The notes below the pieces were generated by a model. That model saw only the letters and a program-made list of their open reading frames with translations. It was not told the DNA's origin and did no database searches. Below are positions 35,153 to 44,479 of a stretch of 54,208 nucleotides of DNA, in pieces (position 1 is the stretch's first letter; each line of letters starts with the position of its first letter). Source of the DNA: Methylophilales bacterium UBA4017 (GTDB taxonomy: Bacteria > Pseudomonadota > Gammaproteobacteria > Burkholderiales > Methylophilaceae). The DNA is taken from NCBI GenBank assembly GCA_002384685.1, contig DGAZ01000018.1, positions 1 through 54,208 of the forward strand, read 5' to 3'. The translations under genes and the position numbers were made by a program.

Positions 35153-35425
35153 TTATTTGCTACGTTTCTGAAACTTATAGAACAATGGAATCAATATTAA
35201 GGCCATAACGCAACCCAGTCCTGTCCCGAAAGCTAAGGGCCAGTTTAAACTGACCGCGCCCCCCATAAAATCACTCACCGCATTTCCAATGCCAGCGCCA
35301 ATAATGGCCCCAAGGCCCACCTGGAATCGTCGAGGAAGATATTTTTCAAGTCCAATCCCAAAAAAAGCGCCTAATAGCATTACTCCATTATCGACAATGC
35401 CAAAAATAACGTAATCAAAAAACAT
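35153..35425 (-). CDS. Small glycine-rich membrane protein, unknown function
   Basis: I cannot assign this 90-aa protein to a function. It has three hydrophobic stretches (about 6-27, 38-55, 63-82). The middle one is glycine-rich with small-residue repeats (GLGAIIGAGIGNAV), as seen in helix-packing motifs, and the tail is basic (KFQKRSK). A strong GGAGG site 5 nt before the ATG supports translation. It may be co-transcribed with the RDD gene. Its upstream region holds an inverted repeat. Confidence 0.75.
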   Translation of the reverse strand: MFFDYVIFGIVDNGVMLLGAFFGIGLEKYLPRRFQVGLGAIIGAGIGNAVSDFMGGAVSLNWPLAFGTGLGCVMALILIPLFYKFQKRSK

Positions 35426-35449
35426 TTAAGCCTCCATTAAAAGTAAATG

Positions 35450-35476
35450 TAATGCTTAAAATGACAAAAAGCATTA
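35450..35476. repeat. Inverted repeat between divergent genes
   Basis: Perfect 8-bp arms TAATGCTT (35450-35457) and AAGCATTA (35469-35476) with an 11-nt centre lie in the 92-nt gap between the 90-aa membrane protein and ampD. The arm spacing (19 nt start to start) resembles two half-sites of a dimeric regulator. There is no U-run, so it is not a normal terminator. No regulator is identified. Confidence 0.45.
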
Positions 35477-35517
35477 AGATATGATTCTATAAATTGTCAA
35501 AAGTATAAGCGAACTTA

Positions 35518-36087
35518 ATGAATTCATGTTCAGATATTTTTAAAATAAATAAACAAGGCTTTATTGAAGGCATCAGACTTGTAAAGTCACCTAACTTTGA
35601 TAACAGGCCTATGAACGCTAAAGTTAGTTTGTTGGTTATCCATAATATTAGTTTGCCACCAGGTAAATATGGTGGGGAATTTATTGAAAAATTTTTTACG
35701 AATTCCCTTGATCCTTCAATAGATCCTTTTTTTGATAAAATTAAAAATTTAAAAGTATCGTCTCATTTTGTAATAGATAGATTAGGTAATTTAGTACAAT
35801 ATGTAAGCACTGACAACAGCGCATGGCATGCTGGCGATTCTGTTTGGAACGGACGAACTAATTGCAATGATTTTTCTATTGGCATAGAGCTGGAAGGCTC
35901 AGATAATATACAATACACAAACCCGCAATACGAGAAACTTAATGAGCTTATTGATTGTCTGACTAAGAAATATCCAATTAAGGATATTGTTGGTCATTCT
36001 GACATTGCACCAAACAGAAAAACAGATCCCGGGGTTGCATTCCAGTGGAATAAAATTAAACCATTAAAAGACAACATAACTTTATGA
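35518..36087 (+). CDS. ampD: 1,6-anhydro-N-acetylmuramyl-L-alanine amidase AmpD
   Basis: AmpD is a cytoplasmic zinc amidase that removes peptides from anhydro-muropeptides during cell-wall recycling. The 189-aa protein shows the family motif SPNFDNRP (24-31), zinc ligands H42, H160 (in VGHSDIAP) and D170 (KTDPG), and no signal peptide. It overlaps the RND adaptor gene by 4 nt, which suggests one transcript but not a shared function. No ampR or ampC is present. Confidence 0.95.
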   Translation: MNSCSDIFKINKQGFIEGIRLVKSPNFDNRPMNAKVSLLVIHNISLPPGKYGGEFIEKFFTNSLDPSIDPFFDKIKNLKVSSHFVIDRLGNLVQYVSTDNSAWHAGDSVWNGRTNCNDFSIGIELEGSDNIQYTNPQYEKLNELIDCLTKKYPIKDIVGHSDIAPNRKTDPGVAFQWNKIKPLKDNITL

Positions 36088-37142
36088 ATAAAATTTTTTT
36101 AATCCTATTCACTTTAACTTTAGCTAGTTGTGGGGAAAGTGATAAAGTATCTGAAAAGTCACAGAGGCAGACCTTTATATCCACATCACAATCTAAGCTT
36201 ATGCAATTTACGGATCAGCAGTCAGCCATGGGGACAATCGAGGGATTAATTGATCCGACTCTATCAGCAGAAATTAATGGCAAAGTCATTAAAATTTATG
36301 CCCGAACAGGTACTACAGTAAAAAAAGGGGCATTATTAGCTGAGATTGAATCTAAAGACTATCAATATCAAATTAATTTAGCAGAAGCCGAAATTAGGCG
36401 CTTAAAAGCAAGACTTTCTAACCAGGAAAAAATTCTTGAGAGAAGCTTGGCTCTTGTTGATAAAAAGTTTATATCCCCTAACGCTCTTGATACTATCGCT
36501 ACAGAAAAATCTGAGACCTATGAAGAATTAGAGATTGCTAAGTCTCGACTTGATATTGCTAAATCAAACTTTGACAAAACTAAAATCTATGCACCTATCG
36601 ATGGTAAGGTACAAAAACAAATTGCGTCTATTGGTGACTATTTGAAAATAGGCGATGGAGTTTTTCAAGTCATTAATAATAAGAAAGTGAGGGCTCATAT
36701 TCCGTTTCCGGAACATCTTGCATACAAAATTAAACCCGGGATGCCAATAAAGCTTTCAGGCGCAGTTTCCCAAACAACTATTACCGTTAATATAGCAGAG
36801 CTGAAACCAAGCATCAGCGCAGAAAGTCGCTCCATTGACGTTATTGCTGATATTTCAAATTTACCTGATTGGCAGCCAGGTTCAACGGTGCATGGTACGA
36901 TAATTTTTGATGTAAAACAAAATATAGCGGTTCCTGAACAGAGCGTTGTACAAAGACCTGCAGGTGCTGTTGTCTATGTGGTTGAAGATAGCAAAGTAAC
37001 TGCAAAAGTAGTAAAAACTGGAATATCCCAAAATGGATTTGTTGAAATTTTATCAGGCCTTAATGTAGATCAGACAGTAGCAGTAGATGGTGCAGCATTT
37101 CTAACTGATAATATCGCTGTTAATGTTAGCAACCCCTCCTAA
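36084..37142 (+). CDS. RND efflux transporter, periplasmic adaptor (lipoprotein)
   Basis: A 352-aa membrane fusion protein that joins an RND pump to an outer-membrane channel. The signal peptide ends in a lipobox LASC with Cys at residue 16, so it is probably a lipoprotein. Then come a lipoyl-like half motif (GKVIKIYARTGTTVKKGALLAEI), an alpha-hairpin (about 90-150), the second half motif (IYAPIDGKVQKQIASIGDYLK), and a beta-barrel. It is followed after 2 nt by the pump gene. Confidence 0.92.
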   Translation: MNKIFLILFTLTLASCGESDKVSEKSQRQTFISTSQSKLMQFTDQQSAMGTIEGLIDPTLSAEINGKVIKIYARTGTTVKKGALLAEIESKDYQYQINLAEAEIRRLKARLSNQEKILERSLALVDKKFISPNALDTIATEKSETYEELEIAKSRLDIAKSNFDKTKIYAPIDGKVQKQIASIGDYLKIGDGVFQVINNKKVRAHIPFPEHLAYKIKPGMPIKLSGAVSQTTITVNIAELKPSISAESRSIDVIADISNLPDWQPGSTVHGTIIFDVKQNIAVPEQSVVQRPAGAVVYVVEDSKVTAKVVKTGISQNGFVEILSGLNVDQTVAVDGAAFLTDNIAVNVSNPS

Positions 37143-37144
37143 TC

Positions 37145-40100
37145 ATGACGCTCCCTGAAATTTCGATTAGAAGACACGTTTTGGCATGGATGATCTCTGG
37201 TGTCTTTATCTTGTTTGGTATTATTAGTATTCAAAAAGTTGGTTTAGATCGGTTCCCGATGATTGAGTTTCCCGTTCTTTCTGTTACGACTACTCTTGAA
37301 GGAGCTAATCCTGAAATTATTGATGCTAGTATCACTAATATTATTGAAAGCGCAATTAATTCCACTACCGGTATTGAGTCTATCAAATCAAGTTCTTCGC
37401 CAGGAGTGTCAGTTGTTACCATTACCTTCAATCTTGACAAAGATATAGAGGTTGCATTCAACGAAATACAGTCCAAAGTTGGCCAGGTAACAAGAAGGCT
37501 CCCTGATGATATTGTTCCTCCCGTAGTAAGAAAAGTTGAAACAAATGCCAGTCCTGTTATGTGGCTTGGTTTTAGTGGCGACCGAACCATTCAAGATTTA
37601 AATCTTTACGCGACTAATATTTTAAAGAAACAGTTAGAGACAATAGATGGTGTTGGTGAAATTAGAATAGGGGGAAGAAGGGATAGGACAATCAGAGTTA
37701 ATTTAATCGTTGAAAAAATGTCTTCTCTTAATATTGCAGCAAATGATGTTGTAAATGCCTTTAATAAGGAACATATCCAGCTACCGGGTGGGTACCTTGT
37801 AAAAGATCAATCTGAAAAAATGTTTAAGCTTGATCTTGAATACCATCAAATAGATAAATTAAATGACTTGGTGGTTGCATACCGCAATGATGGTCCTATA
37901 AAAATTAGCGATATCGCTGAAATTGAGGATGGGCTTGAAGATTACAGAGAAACGGCAAGATTTAATGGTTTGCCATCTGTAGGATTAGGTATTGTTAAGG
38001 TTGCAAATTCAAATACGGTAGATATCATCAATAAAGTCAAGCTTAAGCTCGATGAGGATATAAGGCCTAATCTACCTCCAGGAGTAACTCTTCAGATATC
38101 TACAGATGATTCAGTTTTCATCAAATCAATGGTGAAATCATTACAGAGCCATATCCTCGAAGGGACTTTTTTAGCATCCTTTGTTGTTCTGCTTTTTCTT
38201 ATGTCCTTAAGATCTACACTTATCATTGCAGTAGCAATCCCAATCTCACTGCTTGGTGCCATAGCAGTTATGTATTTCTTTGGCTTCACTTTTAATAGCA
38301 TGACATTATTAGCACTAATTCTATTAATTGGTGTTGTTGTAGATGACGCAATAGTAGTTTTAGAAAATATATTTAGGCACCATCAAGATTATGACGTTAA
38401 TCCATTTGATGCGGCCATTAATGGAAGTAAAGAGGTCGTTTTTGCGGTCCTTGCGTCGACTATGGCTCTAGTTTGTATTTTTGCTCCTGTGATTTATATG
38501 GAAGGGATTATAGGTCGATTTTTTGAATCTTTTGCTGTTGTTGTTACCTCTGGTGTCATAATTTCATTGATTGTTTCTCTTACATTAACTCCAATGTTAT
38601 GTTCAAAATTTTTAATAAAACAAAACTTTGATACTGGTTGGAATAAAAAAAAATCCAAGAAAAACTTTATTGCAGACAAGCTCGGAAGATTCTTCGCTCT
38701 TCTAGAAAAAAAATATTCTAATATTCTTAAAAATTCATTAAATAACCGATGGAAAGTTCTTCTATTAAGCTTATTGGTTGTCTTATTAAGTGGTTATTTT
38801 TTCTCAAACATAAATAAAGAGCTAGTGCCGGAAACTGATGAAAGTCGTTTCACCGTAAGATTCAAAACTCCCTTAGGCTCGAACATAGACTACACCTACA
38901 GAAAACTTCTAGAAATTGAAGATAAAATAAACACTGAAAAACAAAATATTGCCAGCGTCTTTTCGTCAATTGGTTTAGGGAGTCAGGGACAGGTAAATAG
39001 TGGCTATATTAGTGTAAGACTTAATGATAAAGACATAAGACGAGCAAGCCAAACTGAAGTCATAAATAACTTAAAAAAAGAATTTTCAAGGCTTGCTGGA
39101 GTACAAGCTTTCCCAGCTGGCGTTTCAATTGCGGGAGGGCAAAGGTCTGAAAAGTTAAAATTTTCACTTATAGGGCCTAGTATAGAAAAAGTTGCTCTTC
39201 TAAGTAGCGAGCTCCAAAACAAGCTTTCTGAAAATCAAGAAATAGGTAAGATTGACCTGGATTTACAACTTAATCTTCCGCAACTAATTCTCGATATTGA
39301 TAGGGAAAAAGCCACTAGTCTTGGAATCTCTGCTAGAGATGTAGCTGAGTCAATATCTGTTCTAAGCAACGGATTAGATGTAGCAAGATTTAATGACTAT
39401 CCTGGTGATGGGCAACGCTATGAAATTAGACTCAAAGCTAAAGAAGGTACCTTTAATAATGTGAACGATCTCAATAAAATTTATTTGCGAAGTAAAAGTG
39501 GGGAGTTAGTCAGGCTGGATACTATCGCCTCCTTTAATGAAGTTTTGGGGCCAGCTGTCATTGGCAGAGAAAACCTACAATATTCGGCTAATTTTTATAC
39601 CGACCCATCTATGCCGCTTGGAGAAGCTATTCAATTAGTTAGTGATGTGAGTATGGCTATTCTTCCCAGTGACTATAAGATTGAGCTAGATGGGCAGGCA
39701 AAAGAGTTTGCAAAAACCTCAAAAAATTTATTTTTTGTCTTTGTATTGGCAACCGTTTTACTCTACATGGTTCTGGCTAGCCTATTTAACTCCTTTTTTC
39801 AGCCCATCATTGTCATGTTAGCTCAGCCATTGGCTGTGGTTGGTGGGGTTGCATTACTATGGGTAACAGGAAAAAGTTTGAATATTTACTCTATGATTGG
39901 AATGGTTTTGCTTATTGGTTTGGTAGCTAAGAACTCGATCCTTCTTATTGACCTAACCAATCAACTCCGGGCTAAAGGAAAAGAAACAAACAAAGCATTG
40001 CTTGAGGCATGTCCTGTAAGACTTAGGCCAGTGTTAATGACGTCATTAACACTTATTCTAGCTCTACTTCCTGCAGCACTTGGTTTTGGTGCCGGGTCTG

Positions 40101-40222
40101 AAGAGAATGGTCCCTTAGCAATAGCCGTTATTGGAGGTATGATTTCATCAACACTGTTAACACTTATTGTGATTCCAGCAGCTTATTCGTTATCTGCTCG
40201 ATTTATTGAAAAAAAATTATAA
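37145..40222 (+). CDS. RND efflux transporter, inner-membrane pump
   Basis: A 1025-aa resistance-nodulation-division pump of the hydrophobe/amphiphile (HAE1) type. It has twelve expected helices, two large periplasmic loops, and the proton-relay aspartates in helix four (GVVVDDAIVVLEN). The start MTLPEISIRRHVLAWMISG is family-typical. The substrate is unknown. No outer-membrane channel gene is adjacent, so a shared TolC-like protein is likely. It overlaps the gltP-like gene by 6 nt, tail to tail. Confidence 0.94.
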   Translation: MTLPEISIRRHVLAWMISGVFILFGIISIQKVGLDRFPMIEFPVLSVTTTLEGANPEIIDASITNIIESAINSTTGIESIKSSSSPGVSVVTITFNLDKDIEVAFNEIQSKVGQVTRRLPDDIVPPVVRKVETNASPVMWLGFSGDRTIQDLNLYATNILKKQLETIDGVGEIRIGGRRDRTIRVNLIVEKMSSLNIAANDVVNAFNKEHIQLPGGYLVKDQSEKMFKLDLEYHQIDKLNDLVVAYRNDGPIKISDIAEIEDGLEDYRETARFNGLPSVGLGIVKVANSNTVDIINKVKLKLDEDIRPNLPPGVTLQISTDDSVFIKSMVKSLQSHILEGTFLASFVVLLFLMSLRSTLIIAVAIPISLLGAIAVMYFFGFTFNSMTLLALILLIGVVVDDAIVVLENIFRHHQDYDVNPFDAAINGSKEVVFAVLASTMALVCIFAPVIYMEGIIGRFFESFAVVVTSGVIISLIVSLTLTPMLCSKFLIKQNFDTGWNKKKSKKNFIADKLGRFFALLEKKYSNILKNSLNNRWKVLLLSLLVVLLSGYFFSNINKELVPETDESRFTVRFKTPLGSNIDYTYRKLLEIEDKINTEKQNIASVFSSIGLGSQGQVNSGYISVRLNDKDIRRASQTEVINNLKKEFSRLAGVQAFPAGVSIAGGQRSEKLKFSLIGPSIEKVALLSSELQNKLSENQEIGKIDLDLQLNLPQLILDIDREKATSLGISARDVAESISVLSNGLDVARFNDYPGDGQRYEIRLKAKEGTFNNVNDLNKIYLRSKSGELVRLDTIASFNEVLGPAVIGRENLQYSANFYTDPSMPLGEAIQLVSDVSMAILPSDYKIELDGQAKEFAKTSKNLFFVFVLATVLLYMVLASLFNSFFQPIIVMLAQPLAVVGGVALLWVTGKSLNIYSMIGMVLLIGLVAKNSILLIDLTNQLRAKGKETNKALLEACPVRLRPVLMTSLTLILALLPAALGFGAGSEENGPLAIAVIGGMISSTLLTLIVIPAAYSLSARFIEKKL

Positions 40223-41437
40223 TTTAGTTACTTTTTGTACAATCAATGATCCAACTAAGTCACCCTCCACATTAATAGTTGTTCTAAAGGTATCTAAAAG
40301 TCTATCCATTGGCAGAAGTAAGGCTAGAGCCTCAAGAGGAAGGCCAAGAACTTGGAGTACCATTGCCATGGTTACCATTCCAGCACTAGGTATACCAGGA
40401 GCCCCAATGGAAGCAACCATTGCTATAAAAAATAAAATAATTTGTTGGGATAAGCTAAGATCTATCCCAACAAGATTAGCAATAAATAGTGCGGCGGCCG
40501 CTTCGTAGAGAGCAGTCCCATCCATATTGATCGTAGCTCCTAATGGAAGTACGAAGTTAGCTACATTTCTAGGTACTTTAAAATTATACCTGGCAACACT
40601 TAATGTTAGCGGGAGGGTGGCAGCACTAGAGCTGGTAGCAAAAGCACTAATGAATGCTGGCCTGCCATTACTCCATAGATTCCAGGGGGTAATTTTTGTA
40701 AAAATAAAAAGTAAAGTAGGTATGACTAAAAGTCCGTGGATAAACATAATCCCTATTACGGTAATAATAAATATACTTAACTGAGAAAATAGTTCAGCAG
40801 ATTGGCTCTCAACCATTGTAACTAATAAGGCAAATATTCCTATTGGTGCAAAAACCATAATCCAGTTTACAATTTTCATCATTACCTCATACAAGCTTTC
40901 AAAAACTTTTTTACCTGCCATAGTTTTTTCTCCGCCCCCATTAAAGCTCGCCCCAATTAAAATAGAAAAAATAATAAGAGGTAAAATATTCCCTGAGGAT
41001 AAAGAGTGAAATGGGTTAGCAAATAAGCTCAATATAAATTGTTTTAAAAAGTCTTTAATCGACAATGTATTACTAATAACATCATGGGTTGTAGGCCATG
41101 CATCAATAGTCAACCCTACTCCAGGTTTTACTGCATTCATTATCACAAGGGCGGTAATGATTGCTAAGGCCATGGTACTGAAAAAATAAATGAGGGTGTA
41201 TTTCCAAACCTTGCTAGATTTTTTATTATTACCAAGATTTGAGACACCGACCACAATTGAAAAAAAGACTAATGGCACAAGAATCATTTTTAATGACTTA
41301 ATGAATAGCTGGCCAGCCAACTCATTAAATCCAAGAAAATTATTATAAAAAGACCATTCTGGATAAAATTTTAAAAATAATCCAAACAATATACCTAGTA
41401 ATGCTGCAAGCAAAATATTTCGATTTATATTTTTCAT
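40217..41437 (-). CDS. Dicarboxylate/amino acid:cation symporter (DAACS family)
   Basis: A secondary transporter of the GltP/DctA family, importing dicarboxylates or acidic amino acids with sodium or protons. The 406-aa protein has the serine-rich re-entrant loop (FATSSSAATLPLTL) and the NMDGTALYEAAAALFIA motif of helix seven. The start is ATG at 41437, overlapping the rsmB stop as TGATG; an upstream TTG would add one residue. Whether it prefers glutamate or succinate cannot be told here. Confidence 0.9.
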   Translation of the reverse strand: MKNINRNILLAALLGILFGLFLKFYPEWSFYNNFLGFNELAGQLFIKSLKMILVPLVFFSIVVGVSNLGNNKKSSKVWKYTLIYFFSTMALAIITALVIMNAVKPGVGLTIDAWPTTHDVISNTLSIKDFLKQFILSLFANPFHSLSSGNILPLIIFSILIGASFNGGGEKTMAGKKVFESLYEVMMKIVNWIMVFAPIGIFALLVTMVESQSAELFSQLSIFIITVIGIMFIHGLLVIPTLLFIFTKITPWNLWSNGRPAFISAFATSSSAATLPLTLSVARYNFKVPRNVANFVLPLGATINMDGTALYEAAAALFIANLVGIDLSLSQQIILFFIAMVASIGAPGIPSAGMVTMAMVLQVLGLPLEALALLLPMDRLLDTFRTTINVEGDLVGSLIVQKVTKL

Positions 41438-42702
41438 CAATCAACGCGCTCCATTAAAGCCCCAAAAAATCCATCAGTTTTGTGAGTATGCGTGGTTAAT
41501 TTTAAAAAGTCTCCATCCCCAATATTAACACCGTGCTTTTGCATAATAGTATGCTGAGGAATTATTTTGAAGTGCTTATTTTTTTTCAAAAACTGTGTCA
41601 CTATATCTTCATTTTCATCGTTTAATATGCTGCATGTTGCGTAAACTAAATAACCACCTTTTTTACATAGTTTAGATGCAGCCTCTAGAATTGATGCTTG
41701 TTTAATCGTTAATTCAGAAAGAGATTCTTCTGTTTGTCTCCACTTTAAGTCTGGGTTTCTTCTTAAGGTTCCAAGTCCGGTGCAGGGAGCATCCACCAGC
41801 ACACGATCCAGCTTATTTCTTAATCGCTTTATTTTCAAATCATTTTCATTAGAAATTCTTTGCATAGCTATGTTTGATGCTCCTGATCTTTTAAGCCTTT
41901 GTTTCAAGTTAGCAAGGCGTCTATCAGAAATATCAAAAGCATAAATCCTACCTGTATTCTTCATCAGTGCTGACAAGGCCAATGCCTTGCCTCCTGCTCC
42001 TGCACAAAAATCTGCAACCATATGCCCTCTTTTTGCATCAAGTAGTAAGGATAAAAGCTGGCTTCCCTCCTCTTGAACCTCTATGGACCCACCCAAGAAA
42101 AGTGGATGTTTTTGTATTGGTGTTCCTCTTGGCAATGTGATGGCTTGTTTAGACCATTCTGTCTGCTTAATTTTATCTGCTTCAGCCGGAAAGGATAAAC
42201 GAAACTCGTCAACTACATCCTTGACGGATGACGCCTTTAATGAATTAACGCGCAATTGAAGTGTTGCTGGCTTTAACAATGCTGTGGCAAGGGCAATAGC
42301 TTCTTCTTCACCGTAATATAAAGTTAATTTCGTCCATATCCAATCTGGAAGGCTAAGCTTTTTAGGCCAGGAATCTATATGTACTTTGTTTTTTTTCTTA
42401 TCTATTAGCCATTCAATTTCATATTCATCAGTAACTTCATTTAACTCTTTTATGCTGTGTCCTTTCAGCACCAACAAATATACCAATATCATTTTTTTAC
42501 AATGAGCATCTCCAACAATTTCTTCAAGGAGCCTTTTATTTCTAATCACCCCGTAATAAATTTCTGCGATAGCCCCTCTATCAACGCTCCCTAAATTCCG
42601 ATTATTCTTAAAGTAATAACTTAATTGGACGTCAGCAGGTAAATTTTGTCTGAAACTTTCACCTAAAATATCGGCACAAGCCTTAATAGCAAGTCTATTC
42701 AT
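41437..42702 (-). CDS. rsmB: 16S rRNA (cytosine-967-C5)-methyltransferase RsmB
   Basis: RsmB methylates C967 of 16S rRNA. The 421-aa protein has an N-terminal NusB-like RNA-binding domain (about 1-130), a SAM motif DFCAGAGGKALALSA, and two catalytic cysteine motifs, DAPCTGLGTLRRNPD and VYATCSI. It overlaps the upstream DUF3108 gene by 8 nt. The usual neighbours fmt and def are absent. Confidence 0.95.
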   Translation of the reverse strand: MNRLAIKACADILGESFRQNLPADVQLSYYFKNNRNLGSVDRGAIAEIYYGVIRNKRLLEEIVGDAHCKKMILVYLLVLKGHSIKELNEVTDEYEIEWLIDKKKNKVHIDSWPKKLSLPDWIWTKLTLYYGEEEAIALATALLKPATLQLRVNSLKASSVKDVVDEFRLSFPAEADKIKQTEWSKQAITLPRGTPIQKHPLFLGGSIEVQEEGSQLLSLLLDAKRGHMVADFCAGAGGKALALSALMKNTGRIYAFDISDRRLANLKQRLKRSGASNIAMQRISNENDLKIKRLRNKLDRVLVDAPCTGLGTLRRNPDLKWRQTEESLSELTIKQASILEAASKLCKKGGYLVYATCSILNDENEDIVTQFLKKNKHFKIIPQHTIMQKHGVNIGDGDFLKLTTHTHKTDGFFGALMERVD

Positions 42703-43759
42703 TTTTTATTGCCTTTAACGTAATTATTTCTTGCACGATTGTACTCAAATCATCCTGAGTTATTGAAATTTTTATAGGAAGGTATCCGTATTTTTCAGAA
42801 AGCCACAAATCAATTCTTTCAGGATCCTCGTAATCAAACTTGGCAATATGTAGCGCCTTCACCTCTCCCGCTTGAGTATATAGTATCTCTTCATCAACAT
42901 AATGATAATTATAAATTTTTAACCACTTTGCATTAGTAATAGGAATTTGCATTTTATCTAGCGGGTTTAGGAACATAAATTGGAACATAAAACTTAATTG
43001 ATCTTGCGAACCAGGTAGCAAAAAGTAGGTTTGGTCTGTACCGCTTTTTTTTATATGTAGCTTCTTTTCCTTCCAGTTAAAAAAAGCCTCATTGATTCTT
43101 TCTTTACCATATTGGTATAAATAATAGCTTGGACTCAATCCATCCTCGTTAATATTGCCTGTACTTTTCTGAATTAACGGCTTCGAATAGATGACAGACG
43201 CTATTCCTGTTGCTGACGCATTGTATTCAATACTATACTGACCATCAGCTACTTCATAAGTGATAACTAGGCTACCCACCTCATTAAAGTCTTGTTGGTA
43301 TTCTTTTTTTTGGTTGCTGCCAAATGGATTTACATCTCTTAAAGTCCCTTTATTAGGACCTAGATCATAAGAAACTTTATATTGAAGCAATAATGATTTT
43401 ATTTTTTCTCCATAGCTATCGGGCTCTGCTTTTATCTCAATTTCACCTACTGGGCCACATAACAAACATAGATTTTCTGTTAAATCAGAGATTGTTGGTC
43501 TATCTAAAATTCCTGCCTCTTTTTTATTATTGAGCTTATGTTTCTGTATTAATTTTTTCGTCTCTTGTTGTAGGCTTATGCGTTGCTCATCTGAGGTTTC
43601 TTTACTTAAATCTACTTTTTTAACTGGTAGCGGAACAAATTCAACAACCATTAATTTGTTTTCTTTTGAGGCATGAAATGAAAAATTGATGTTTGATAAG
43701 AAAATTATATGAATTACAGTTGAAACCAATATTGTAAACAACAAAATATAGCGTTTCAT
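42695..43759 (-). CDS. DUF3108-like protein with N-terminal membrane anchor
   Basis: Function unknown. The 354-aa protein has one N-terminal hydrophobic anchor (about 3-22) followed by VVEFVPLPVKK, reminiscent of TonB-like N-termini. A lysine/glutamate-rich spacer follows, then a beta-rich domain. Its C-terminal motif W-LSEKYGYLPIKISI matches that of the next gene upstream (W-FSKKNYRVPIKLKI), indicating two related proteins in tandem. Both are in one operon with purM and rsmB. Confidence 0.75.
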   Translation of the reverse strand: MKRYILLFTILVSTVIHIIFLSNINFSFHASKENKLMVVEFVPLPVKKVDLSKETSDEQRISLQQETKKLIQKHKLNNKKEAGILDRPTISDLTENLCLLCGPVGEIEIKAEPDSYGEKIKSLLLQYKVSYDLGPNKGTLRDVNPFGSNQKKEYQQDFNEVGSLVITYEVADGQYSIEYNASATGIASVIYSKPLIQKSTGNINEDGLSPSYYLYQYGKERINEAFFNWKEKKLHIKKSGTDQTYFLLPGSQDQLSFMFQFMFLNPLDKMQIPITNAKWLKIYNYHYVDEEILYTQAGEVKALHIAKFDYEDPERIDLWLSEKYGYLPIKISITQDDLSTIVQEIITLKAIKNE

Positions 43760-43768
43760 ATCTTTTTC

Positions 43769-44479
43769 TTATAAATTCAAACTTGTGTTAACAAGAGTCT
43801 GTTCTATAAGCAAGCCAAAGTCTGTTTGTATTTTTAATTTTATGGGTACTCGATAATTTTTTTTTGAAAACCATACATAATGTGTTGAATTGTCTCTTCC
43901 CTCAATTTTTCCCTCATACAAGTCCGCTTTTATAATTTTTTTATTTACTTTAACGTCCTCCTGTTTTAGTTTTTTATATCTATATATTCGGACTTTCTTA
44001 CCCTCTAATATTTTAAAACTGTAAACAGAGTTTTTGCTTTTTATAAAATTAAATTGAAATAAATAAATAGCTAAGTCTAACGTTCCAGCAGGAAATTCCC
44101 CACTAAGAACTTTATCGTTATAGTAAGTCGTTATTAATTTTGTATCATATGAAAATTCTGATTTGATATTTTTATTTGGTTTTTTTACGTTTATAAACTC
44201 AAAACTTATTGGCTTAAAACCATTTTTTCCAACCTCCCCTTTACTTACAAGCTTTCTATCCCCTAGGAGTCTTAAAATACCTGCTGCATATGTGCTTACT
44301 TCAAAGGTATAGGTTCCTTTTGATTGAGCAAAGGTAATGCCTACCTCACCAACATTCTTTGTTGTATGCGTAAGTTGGTACTTAATATCAAATGTAGCAG
44401 GAAACTCTTTTGCGAACAAATTGGTTGATGTCAATACTAGAAATATACCCAAATACCTAGATGTATTGAACAGGCGCAT
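43769..44479 (-). CDS. DUF3108-like exported protein
   Basis: Function unknown. The 236-aa protein has a signal peptide (about 1-23, ending LFAKE), so it is periplasmic or outer-membrane attached, followed by a DUF3108-like beta-rich domain (FDIKYQLTHTTKNVGEVGITF, ending PIKLKIQTDFG). Its start lies inside the purM 3' end (23-nt overlap). A DUF3108 gene next to purM is widespread in betaproteobacteria. No strong ribosome binding site is visible. Confidence 0.8.
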   Translation of the reverse strand: MRLFNTSRYLGIFLVLTSTNLFAKEFPATFDIKYQLTHTTKNVGEVGITFAQSKGTYTFEVSTYAAGILRLLGDRKLVSKGEVGKNGFKPISFEFINVKKPNKNIKSEFSYDTKLITTYYNDKVLSGEFPAGTLDLAIYLFQFNFIKSKNSVYSFKILEGKKVRIYRYKKLKQEDVKVNKKIIKADLYEGKIEGRDNSTHYVWFSKKNYRVPIKLKIQTDFGLLIEQTLVNTSLNL

